From JACKHO01 sp041398745 (lineage in GTDB: Bacteria > Planctomycetota > Planctomycetia > Planctomycetales > Planctomycetaceae): a stretch of 64,000 nucleotides of DNA. Position numbers and translations under genes: made by a program. Numbering within the stretch: position 1 is the stretch's first letter; each line of letters opens with the position of its first letter. The stretch is from assembly GCA_041398745.1 (NCBI GenBank), contig JAWKUB010000008.1, forward strand, positions 372,001 to 436,000. The letters run 5' to 3'. Positions 8,761 through 16,753 of this stretch are shown here, piece by piece. Under the pieces are notes generated by a model, which had not been told where the DNA came from, ran no database searches, and saw nothing but the letters and a program-made list of their open reading frames with translations.

Positions 8761-10098
8761 ATGCTTTCCATTCTCGGAAAAGGTCGACCCCTCTGCGATG
8801 GAATTACCCGTCGTGACATGCTGCGCATTGGTACTCTGGCTGTTGGCGGTTTGACGCTGCCGCAGTTGCTGCAGGCCGAACAACTCGCAGGAGTTCGCAA
8901 CTCACGCAAAGCGGTCATCATGATTTACATGTGCGGTGCGCCTTCGCATCAGGACATGTACGACTTGAAAATGGAGGCTCCCTCCGAAATTCGTGGCGAG
9001 TTCAAGCCCATTGCCACGAGTGTTCCAGGAATTGAAATTTGTGAACATATGCCGCGCATGGCGGCCATTATGGACAAGTGCATTCCGCTGCGTTCTGTTG
9101 TCGGGTCACCCAACGGCTCTCACGATTCCTTCATTTGTTACACCGGCCGGACCACTGTGAATCAGCCGCCGGGCGGGTGGCCTTCGTTTGGTTCTGTCGT
9201 GTCCGAGATACAGGGGCCAAAGAATCAGGCTGTTCCCCCCTTTATTGGACTCTCCCCCGATGCCGGGCATCCTCCCTACGGTTCACCGGGACTACCAGGA
9301 TTTCTTGGTGTGGCGAATTCGGCGTTTCGTCCTTCCGGTCCGTCGCGTGAAGACATGGTCCTCAAGGACATTTCGACTGAGCGCTTGGCCAATCGTAAGT
9401 CGCTGCTGACGAGCCTCGACACCATCAGACGTGACATCGACGCGACCGGCACGCTGGACGGCATGGATGCCATGTCACAGACGGCATTCGACATTCTCAC
9501 CTCCAGCGCACTCGCTTCAGCTCTCGACATTTCGCAGGAGCCCGAGCATGTGCGCGAACGTTACGGCAAGGGTGATCCCAAGAACTTTGGTGACGGTGCT
9601 CCTCGCAATCTGGAACACTTTCTCATGGCACGGCGACTCGTCGAGGCAGGCGCCCGCGTTGTCACCTTGAACTTCGGACGGTGGGATTTCCACAGTAACA
9701 ACTTCGGCGGCCTGAAAGACACGCACCTCCCGCAATTCGATCAGGGGTTGAGTGCACTCATTGAAGACCTTCATGAACGTGGTCTGGCGGATGACGTTGC
9801 CGTCGTTGCCTGGGGTGAGTTTGGTCGAACACCAAGAATCAACCCCGATGGTGGACGCGACCACTGGCCACAGGTCGGCGGTGGCCTCATTGCAGGCGGC
9901 GGATTCAGAACGGGCCAAGTCATTGGTGCAACCGACCGACTTGGCGCCGAAGCAGTTGACCGACCTGTTCATTTCGGCGAAGTGCTGGCTTCGTTGTACC
10001 GGCACCTTGGAATTGATGCCGGTGAGTTGAAACTGCATGACCTGGCTGGACGTCCCCAATACGTCGTTGGCCACCAGCCCATGCCGGAACTTGTGTAG
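8761..10098 (+). CDS. DUF1501 protein, Tat-exported
   Basis: The 445-residue protein carries a twin-arginine signal ('ITRRDMLRIGTLAVGGLTLPQLLQAE', RR at 17-18). The DUF1501 body (sulfatase/alkaline-phosphatase-like fold) includes 'KAVIMIYMCGAPSHQDMYDLK', 'GIEICEHMPRMA', 'NGSHDSF', 'WDFHSN', 'LPQFDQGLSALIEDL' and 'AWGEFGRTPRIN...GRDHWP'. In planctomycetes DUF1501 genes usually sit after DUF1549/DUF1553 cytochrome-like partners; here that partner is absent and the next gene is a flavoprotein starting two bases after the stop. GGAGG lies seven bases before ATG. Biochemical function is unknown; location is probably periplasmic. Confidence 0.93.
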   Translation: MLSILGKGRPLCDGITRRDMLRIGTLAVGGLTLPQLLQAEQLAGVRNSRKAVIMIYMCGAPSHQDMYDLKMEAPSEIRGEFKPIATSVPGIEICEHMPRMAAIMDKCIPLRSVVGSPNGSHDSFICYTGRTTVNQPPGGWPSFGSVVSEIQGPKNQAVPPFIGLSPDAGHPPYGSPGLPGFLGVANSAFRPSGPSREDMVLKDISTERLANRKSLLTSLDTIRRDIDATGTLDGMDAMSQTAFDILTSSALASALDISQEPEHVRERYGKGDPKNFGDGAPRNLEHFLMARRLVEAGARVVTLNFGRWDFHSNNFGGLKDTHLPQFDQGLSALIEDLHERGLADDVAVVAWGEFGRTPRINPDGGRDHWPQVGGGLIAGGGFRTGQVIGATDRLGAEAVDRPVHFGEVLASLYRHLGIDAGELKLHDLAGRPQYVVGHQPMPELV

Positions 10099-10100
10099 CA

Positions 10101-10697
10101 ATGTCGCTGATGGATGAGCAAATTCCCACGCGCGACGAAATCCTGACTGATATCTGGCAGCGACTAACAGACTCCGCCGACCAGGCAGGAAAAGCGTGGG
10201 GTGTCCCCGTGCTGTCGAATCACTGCGATGGCGTACCAGCAGCACGCAGTGTTGTCCTGCGTGCAGTGGATTGCGAACAACGAAAACTATTCGCTTTCAC
10301 CGATGCCCGGTCACCCAAAGTCGCGCAGCTCCGCAAACAGTCCGCCGCGGTTTGGACTTTCTACGATCCCGCTGATCGAATCCAGCTTATCGCCCGTACT
10401 GAAATCAAAGTGAAATCCGTCGGTATCGATGTGGAGCACTTCTGGAATTCGAGTCGACCCGAGAGTCTGCACTGTTACCTTGGCGAACAGGCTCCAGGTG
10501 CCAAAGTCGACACGCCGCCAGCCGTGCCGGCCTTGTCGCTGCAATTGCATGAATTAGCAGGTGGCCGAGAGAACTTTGTGGTATTGGAAGCCACCATTAA
10601 AGAATTGGGCTGGCTTGCGTTGCGACGTACCGGAAACCTGCGTGCCCGGTTTCACTGGACGGGCAAAGATTGGGATTTCAGTTGGCTGGTTCCGTAA
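10101..10697 (+). CDS. Pyridoxamine 5'-phosphate oxidase-like FMN-binding protein
   Basis: This 198-residue protein has the split-barrel flavin reductase/PNPOx fold. 'AARSVVLRAVD' and 'LFAFTDARSPKVAQLRKQSAAVWTFYDP' match the FMN-phosphate-binding strands of the PNPOx-like family, 'RIQLIARTEIK' follows, and the C-terminal 'RTGNLRARFHWTGKDWDFSWLVP' is the usual end of the alr4036-type subgroup. It is not clearly the vitamin B6 salvage enzyme PdxH, because the pyridoxine-contacting C-terminal motif is not evident. It starts two bases after DUF1501 and is probably translated with it. Its last 20 bases overlap the 3' end of the convergent TroA-type gene, so the two mRNAs would be complementary over that region. 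Confidence 0.8.
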   Translation: MSLMDEQIPTRDEILTDIWQRLTDSADQAGKAWGVPVLSNHCDGVPAARSVVLRAVDCEQRKLFAFTDARSPKVAQLRKQSAAVWTFYDPADRIQLIARTEIKVKSVGIDVEHFWNSSRPESLHCYLGEQAPGAKVDTPPAVPALSLQLHELAGGRENFVVLEATIKELGWLALRRTGNLRARFHWTGKDWDFSWLVP

Positions 10698-11688
10698 CGG
10701 TCGCTGTTTGTTGCTGCTCGTATTCCGCAAACGAAAACGGTCCCTCCCATTTGCTGCCGAGCCCTTTGCCAATGGTCGCAATGTTGTGGTCCAGCATCCC
10801 TATGTACGTTCCTTCGTAGGTGCCCGGCGTGCCCATGGCGTCGGAGTACAGGACGTCCCCTTTCTGTACTTCCCAGCCCTTCACGTGGGCTCCCTCGATG
10901 ACCTGGCGCACAAACTTTTCAGGGACGGTCGACTCGACGAAAATCATCGGAATCTGGTTCTCGACCATGAAGTCGATGAGCCGTTCCTGATCAAATAATC
11001 CCGCCTGTGACACTGTCGAAATTCCCTGAATCGAACGGACTTCCAAGCCGTAGCGACCGGCGAAGTACTCGAAAGCGTCGTGTGCTGTGACAAGGTGCCG
11101 CTGCTTTTCTGGAATGGCTCCCAGAACCTGCTGTGCGAAGGAGTCCATCTCCTTCAGTCGCTGCTGATAATCCAATGCGTTCTGGCGATAGTCGGCTGCA
11201 TGCTCAGGATCGATTTCACTGAGAATTTCACCTACATCAATGGCACATTGGGCCCACAAAATGGGATCATGCCAGACGTGCGGATCGGGGTGTCCTTCGC
11301 TCCCTTCAGGTGTCCGTACATCCTCCTTCGCCAAGCGTTCCGTGACCGCGTGGATTTCTCCCCCGCGGCGGCTTCTGCCTTCAAACGCGTCCGCCATAGG
11401 GCCTTCCAGGTGAAGTCCCGAATAGAAGACGACATCAGCCGACATAATTTCCTTAATGTCAGACCCGGTTGGCGCGTACTGGTGGGGATCTACCGCTTTG
11501 TAGAGGGTCACCACCTCGGCATGCTCTCCCGCAACATGTTGGACCAGGTCGCCCACCATACCCGTGGTCACGACAATTCGAGTCTGGCCATTATTGGCCT
11601 GAGGCGTGGGCGGCTGGCATCCCCATAAGAGAAGCAGCAACGGCAGGAAACTTAGCCTAGGCGAAACCTGTGTCCGGAGAGTCAACAT
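10678..11688 (-). CDS. Metal ABC transporter substrate-binding lipoprotein (ZnuA/TroA family)
   Basis: The 336-residue protein has a lipoprotein signal ('FLPLLLLLWGC', lipid-modified Cys near residue 24) followed by a cluster A-I metal-binding fold. It shows 'IVVTTGMVGDLVQHVAGEHAEVVTL', 'DPHQYAPTGSDI' (first metal His), 'GHPDPHVWHDPILW' (second His) and 'VTAHDAFEYFAGRYGLEV'. Later come 'FVESTVPEKFVRQVIEGA' and 'LYSDAMG', where the fourth ligand Asp is expected. These residues fit Mn(II) or Zn(II) uptake. The ATPase and permease genes that normally follow are missing: the downstream neighbour is convergent and overlaps by 20 bases. The protein must therefore use transporter components encoded elsewhere, or have lost its transporter. 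Confidence 0.9.
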   Translation of the reverse strand: MLTLRTQVSPRLSFLPLLLLLWGCQPPTPQANNGQTRIVVTTGMVGDLVQHVAGEHAEVVTLYKAVDPHQYAPTGSDIKEIMSADVVFYSGLHLEGPMADAFEGRSRRGGEIHAVTERLAKEDVRTPEGSEGHPDPHVWHDPILWAQCAIDVGEILSEIDPEHAADYRQNALDYQQRLKEMDSFAQQVLGAIPEKQRHLVTAHDAFEYFAGRYGLEVRSIQGISTVSQAGLFDQERLIDFMVENQIPMIFVESTVPEKFVRQVIEGAHVKGWEVQKGDVLYSDAMGTPGTYEGTYIGMLDHNIATIGKGLGSKWEGPFSFAEYEQQQTATVTEPAN

Positions 11689-11791
11689 TTAATGAGTTTT
11701 CCTTGAACGGTAACGGCAGCGGGCCGCTACCTCACTTTTGCAAAACGTATTGGAGAGAACCGGAGAATATATCCTGCACTCGCATTATCGA

Positions 11792-12739
11792 TCAGGACTC
11801 CTTGAGTGAGTCTTCATGATCTTTGATTTCATTCGCCTTCTGGAACAGCACCTGTTGGACATGATGAAACCGTTCGACAGCAGTTTCCAGTTCGCCAGCC
11901 TCTTTGTGCCATTCGTGTGTGTCACGATTTTCGCTGACAATTCGGCTGATCGACAAGAGTGCGACCTCCAATTCCTCTCGGACCTGGGAGAGAAAGCCCA
12001 CTCCCAATTGCTCGGCCTCCTTGGAAAGCCGATGAACGAGGTCGCGGTCCATGAATCGCTCCTTGGGCGTCATATCGCGATACTTCTGATCCATTTGGGC
12101 TTCGTTTTCGGCAATTTTCTCCATGTCCACGAGCCGACCGAATGGACTAATGGCCCGCTTTGCTTCGTCGGTTTTCAGTCGAGCCCGTTCCAATCCCCCC
12201 TTGGCTTTCTTGAAGTTGGGATCAATTTCTAATGCGCGTTCAAATGCGCGAATCGCCTGCGAATGGTTTCCCATTTCAACGAGCGCATTCCCCAAATTGC
12301 AATGTGCCTCCACCATGTCAGGACGCAGCCGAATGGCTTCTTTGTAGGCTGATACCCCCATGCCGTATTGCTTCTGCCCTCGATACGCCAATCCGAGGTT
12401 GTAGTAGGCGTCAGCACTGCGACGATCCTTCGTGAGCGCCTGCCGGAGTACGCGCACTGCGGAGGCAAAATCCTCTTGCCTGTTATGCACTGCGCCCAGG
12501 TTGATGAGTGGTTCAGCCCGGCGAGGATCAAGTCGACTTACCCGCAGGAACAGTTCAGCAGCACGTTCCAAATCTCGCGTGAAGAAGCAGAGAAATGCTA
12601 ACCCCTCATGGGCTGCGATATGTCGCGAATCCGCAGAAATGGCTTGTTCAAATAATTCCTGGGCTTGGACCATATCCCGCTTCTTGAAGGCCGCACGTGC
12701 CTCTTCGCAAAGCTTGTCTGCCGCATCAAGTGATGCCAT
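11792..12739 (-). CDS. Tetratricopeptide repeat protein
   Basis: The 315-residue protein contains about five consecutive TPR units in residues 5-175, for example 'AQELFEQAISADSRHIAAHEGLAFL', 'AEPLINLGAVHNRQEDF', 'ADAYYNLGLAYRGQKQYGMGVSAYKEAIRL' and 'VEAHCNLGNALVEMGNHSQAIRAFERALEIDPNFKKA'. The rest (about 180-315) is charged and helical, probably coiled coil ('KIAENEAQMDQKYRDM', 'DLVHRLSKEAEQLGVGF'). No signal peptide is seen, so it is cytoplasmic. TPR solenoids bind partner proteins, but nothing here identifies the partner. It lies 103 bases upstream of the TroA-type lipoprotein on the same strand. Confidence 0.85.
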   Translation of the reverse strand: MASLDAADKLCEEARAAFKKRDMVQAQELFEQAISADSRHIAAHEGLAFLCFFTRDLERAAELFLRVSRLDPRRAEPLINLGAVHNRQEDFASAVRVLRQALTKDRRSADAYYNLGLAYRGQKQYGMGVSAYKEAIRLRPDMVEAHCNLGNALVEMGNHSQAIRAFERALEIDPNFKKAKGGLERARLKTDEAKRAISPFGRLVDMEKIAENEAQMDQKYRDMTPKERFMDRDLVHRLSKEAEQLGVGFLSQVREELEVALLSISRIVSENRDTHEWHKEAGELETAVERFHHVQQVLFQKANEIKDHEDSLKES

Positions 12740-12963
12740 TGGGAGATTCCCCTCAACTAATCTGACTGCTCAGGGCCATCTGGATGGAACCTGCAAGCTG
12801 ACACGGTAGTCAATTGCTGTCAAGTTCGAAACACCTTTTGCTACCGCGCGACGATTGCCGGTCCGGGAAACCGGTCCTGTAGACTTGTGTCCTTCGCACG
12901 CAATCGGTCAACTGAAGTGGCCACTAACGGCTCCAGTTTCTCTGTCGTACAAGGAAAAGAAGC

Positions 12964-14031
12964 ATGTCGCGCTCCAGGTTCTCTCCAGCATTTCTGGCTC
13001 TCGGATTTCTATGTGGGGGATTGTGGACGTCGCTGTACGCTCAGACGGCTGAGGAGAAGGCTCCAGAAATTCCACCGCCAAACTATCCCAAGGTCGATCC
13101 CGCGCCGTGGTATGAAGTCGATCCTGCCTGGCCACAGAAGCCAGCGGAGTTCCAGTGGGAAGCCATGCCCGGCATTGCCGTGGATGCGAAAGATCAAGTT
13201 TGGATTTTCACGCGTTCGACACCGCCCATACAGGTTTACACACAGCAGGGCAAGTTCGTGAAGTCGTGGGGTGACGACACCATTGAAACGGCGCACCATT
13301 TGAAAATCGACAAGGACGGCAACATTTGGGTCGCTGACATTGGACTGCACATTATTCGTCAGTTCACGCCGGAAGGTGAAATCCTGAGGACCATTGGGAC
13401 GCCCGGAGTTCCCGGCGAAGACAAGACGCATCTTAATAAGCCGACCGACATGGCCATTACACCCGACGGACAGGTGTTCGTCTCCGACGGATACGGCAAC
13501 AACCGGATTGTGCACTTCGACGCGAACGACAACTACGTGAAGGAATGGGGCGGACTCGGCATTGGCCGCAATGAATTCAGCCTGCCACATGCCATCGACA
13601 TCGACTCGAAAGGACGCCTGTATGTTGCCGACCGCAACAACGCGCGTGTGCAAATCTACTCACAACAGGGAAAGCTCATTGACAGTTGGCAGAACGTCGT
13701 CGTGCCGTGGGGCTTCTGGGTGAAGCATGGAAGCAATGGAGCAGATGACGAAATCTGGGTCTGTGGTTGTTCACCCATGCCTTGGCTGGAACATCCCGAT
13801 TACCCCGGCGCGCCACTCAGTTGCCCGCCGAAAGACCAGCTCATCATGAAGTTCGCGACGAATGGTCGTCTGCAGCAACTGTGGACCATTCCCAAGGGAA
13901 CCGACGGCGAAGAACAACCAGGCGACGTCAACTGGCTCCACTGCCTCGCCCTCGACTCCGATGGCAACGTGTACCTCGGGGACATCATTGGCAAACGCGC
14001 GCAGAAATTCGTGCTGCGTCAGCGGAAGTGA
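12964..14031 (+). CDS. NHL-repeat six-bladed beta-propeller protein, exported
   Basis: The 355-residue product has a signal peptide (about 1-26, 'FLALGFLCGGLWTSLYAQ') and then repeated NHL-type propeller blades: 'GIAVDAKDQVWIFTRS', 'LKIDKDGNIWVADIGLHIIRQFTPEGEIL', 'DMAITPDGQVFVSDGYGNNRIVHFDANDNYVKEWG', 'AIDIDSKGRLYVADRNNARVQIYSQQGKLI' and 'ALDSDGNVYLGDIIGKRAQKF'. The pattern is that of the SMP-30/peptidyl-alpha-hydroxyglycine-lyase-like propellers common in planctomycetes. A Cys-rich insert 'DEIWVCGCSPMPWL' interrupts blade five. Enzymatic activity cannot be stated. ATG 12964 follows AAGGAAAAGAAGC, a plausible ribosome site. It is monocistronic, followed by a dispersed repeat. Confidence 0.85.
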   Translation: MSRSRFSPAFLALGFLCGGLWTSLYAQTAEEKAPEIPPPNYPKVDPAPWYEVDPAWPQKPAEFQWEAMPGIAVDAKDQVWIFTRSTPPIQVYTQQGKFVKSWGDDTIETAHHLKIDKDGNIWVADIGLHIIRQFTPEGEILRTIGTPGVPGEDKTHLNKPTDMAITPDGQVFVSDGYGNNRIVHFDANDNYVKEWGGLGIGRNEFSLPHAIDIDSKGRLYVADRNNARVQIYSQQGKLIDSWQNVVVPWGFWVKHGSNGADDEIWVCGCSPMPWLEHPDYPGAPLSCPPKDQLIMKFATNGRLQQLWTIPKGTDGEEQPGDVNWLHCLALDSDGNVYLGDIIGKRAQKFVLRQRK

Positions 14032-14059
14032 TCAAAGGGAATGCGAGAAACGTTGACCA

Positions 14060-14093
14060 TGGGAGGGCGAAGCCCCCGCTGAGCCGCGAACGT
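14060..14093 (+). repeat. Dispersed 34-nt repeat, copy A
   Basis: This 34-nt element (TGGGAGGGCGAAGCCC... ending CGCGAACGT) is matched in inverted orientation at 16595-16628 with 31 of 34 identical bases. It lies between the stops of the convergent NHL-repeat gene and panB. Confidence 0.75.
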
Positions 14094-14151
14094 GGTACCG
14101 ACGTCCATCGCCGAGTGTAACTCAGCAAGCCCCTCGCCTTCAGGTTGCCGT

Positions 14152-14955
14152 TTAGTCGTGCGAGTGTTCAGCACCGGGAAATTCGCCGTCACGGATGTCG
14201 TTGATGTACGCAGTGGCGGCGGACGTAATGGCGCCCTGCAGGTCGGCGTATTGTTTGACGAAGCGGGGCTTGAATCCGCTGAGGCCGAGCATGTCGGGGG
14301 TGACGAGGACCTGACCATCACAATGAGGGCCAGCTCCAATGCCGATGGTGGGAATGCTCAGTTCTTCGGTAATTTGCTTCGCAATCGATTGCGGAATGAG
14401 TTCGAGGACGACCGCGAACGCTCCGGCTGCTTCGGCGGCCTTGGCGTCGGCGAGAAGTTGTTGTTCATCCCGCTGAATGGCTGACATCCTGCCATACTTG
14501 CGGATCGACTGAGGTCGCATTCCCACGTGGGCGACGACCGGCAAATCACACGCTGCGAGCGCAGCAATGGTTTTCGCCTGCTGTTCTCCACCCTCCAGTT
14601 TGACGGCGGCACAGCCTGTTTCCTTCAGAATGCGGCCTGCGTTGCGTACCGCCTGCTTGGCACTGACCTGATAAGTCATGAACGGCAAATCAACAATCAC
14701 CAGGGCACGCTTGGCAGCCCGGGCCACCATTTCGCCGTGATAAATCATTTGCTCCAGTGTCACCGGCAGTGTCGACTCGCGTCCCTGTACCACCATTCCC
14801 AGCGAGTCACCCACGAGCAGCGAATCGACTCCGGCGGCATCCAGAATGGAAGCTGTCAGGAAGTCGTAGGCGGTCAACATGGCCAGACGACGACCTTCCG
14901 ACTTGGCTTGAACAAAGTCGGGTACGGTCATTCGTCGGGGAGGTTTACTGGACAT
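14152..14955 (-). CDS. panB: 3-methyl-2-oxobutanoate hydroxymethyltransferase
   Basis: PanB adds a hydroxymethyl group from 5,10-methylenetetrahydrofolate to 2-oxoisovalerate to make ketopantoate, the first committed step to pantothenate and CoA. The 267-residue length is typical. Diagnostic stretches are 'RRMTVPDF', 'LTAYDFLTASILDAAGVDSLLVGDSLGMV', 'LPVTLEQMIYHGEMVARA', 'LVIVDLPFMTYQ' (metal-binding Asp), 'AAVKLEGGEQ' (catalytic Glu), 'VVAHVGMRPQS' and 'IPTIGIGAGPHCDGQVLVTPDMLGL'. The C-terminus 'EFPGAEHSHD' is family-typical. No other pantothenate gene is adjacent; the upstream neighbour on the same strand is an aminotransferase 153 bases away. Confidence 0.97.
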   Translation of the reverse strand: MSSKPPRRMTVPDFVQAKSEGRRLAMLTAYDFLTASILDAAGVDSLLVGDSLGMVVQGRESTLPVTLEQMIYHGEMVARAAKRALVIVDLPFMTYQVSAKQAVRNAGRILKETGCAAVKLEGGEQQAKTIAALAACDLPVVAHVGMRPQSIRKYGRMSAIQRDEQQLLADAKAAEAAGAFAVVLELIPQSIAKQITEELSIPTIGIGAGPHCDGQVLVTPDMLGLSGFKPRFVKQYADLQGAITSAATAYINDIRDGEFPGAEHSHD

Positions 14956-15065
14956 GGGGACTTCAACACAAATTCATAAACAACAGAATGCAAGTCAGTG
15001 ACTCGCGAAGTTCTTAAAGTGCTCGCAATTCGGGCGGCGCTGGAATTATCGCTGATTGAGCGAAA

Positions 15066-15085
15066 CACAGACAGGAATGTCTGTG
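15066..15085. repeat. Short inverted repeat (CACAGACA stem)
   Basis: CACAGACA (15066-15073) and TGTCTGTG (15078-15085) form an 8-bp perfect stem with a GGAA loop between panB and the upstream aminotransferase. A related motif (GCAGAC/GTCTGTGC) forms the terminator stem at 26577-26608, so it may belong to a dispersed family. Confidence 0.45.
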
Positions 15086-15108
15086 CCACCTGAACTCACA
15101 AACATTCA

Positions 15109-16344
<1,236 letters not shown>

Positions 16345-16420
16345 GGAACTGTACCAGGACGGTGAGGCCTGTGTGCCGGAAGCTCATGCGAGTCAACCAC
16401 ATGCACACAAAGCCAGGGAC

Positions 16421-16457
16421 ACAAAAAAGGGCTCGCAGGTTCTCCTCCGAGCCCTCA
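16421..16457 (-). terminator. Rho-independent terminator
   Basis: On the minus strand AGGGCTCG (16456-16449) pairs with CGAGCCCT (16435-16428, ending in the start of the T-run) and is followed by TTTTTTG. It would stop transcripts coming from nrdJ before the aminotransferase gene. Confidence 0.8.
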
Positions 16458-16594
16458 GGGCTGAATATTACTCACCATGCGTTCACAGGGCGAGACAAGA
16501 TGCCCCACATAAATCGCTTTCGATGCGGGTTGTCGTGGCATCCCGTGAGGGCGACGCTCGTGTGGAGTCGGACGTGTCCATTGAACCCACATTA

Positions 16595-16628
16595 ACGTTC
16601 GCGGCTCGGCGGGAGCCTCGCCCTCCCA
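16595..16628 (-). repeat. Dispersed 34-nt repeat, copy B
   Basis: On the minus strand this matches copy A at 14060-14093 in 31 of 34 positions. Part of it (CTCCCGCCGAGCCG, 16615-16602) is repeated 36 bases upstream as CTCCCGTTGAGCCG (16651-16638), so the element is built from a 14-nt unit. Confidence 0.75.
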
Positions 16629-16753
16629 TAAGAAAAACGGCTCAACGGGAGTTTGCACTCCCGCGAGCTCGTTTGGCAGATTCAAGTTTTGAGGTCATCA
16701 ACGCCCCTCTCCCAAGCGATTTGCTTCAGGAGAGAGGTGCTGAATTTGAATGA

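Larger units (their letters stand above)
16345..16753. other. Intergenic region with terminator, repeat copy and hairpins
   Basis: These 409 bases lie between nrdJ (upstream on the minus strand) and the aminotransferase. From high to low coordinate on the minus strand they contain a loose hairpin just after the nrdJ stop (16704-16738), a 7-bp hairpin (16646-16663, CGGGAGT stem), copy B of the 34-nt repeat (16595-16628) and a terminator (16421-16457). The last three could form a long structured 3' UTR or a small RNA. No coding sequence is supported. Confidence 0.6.
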
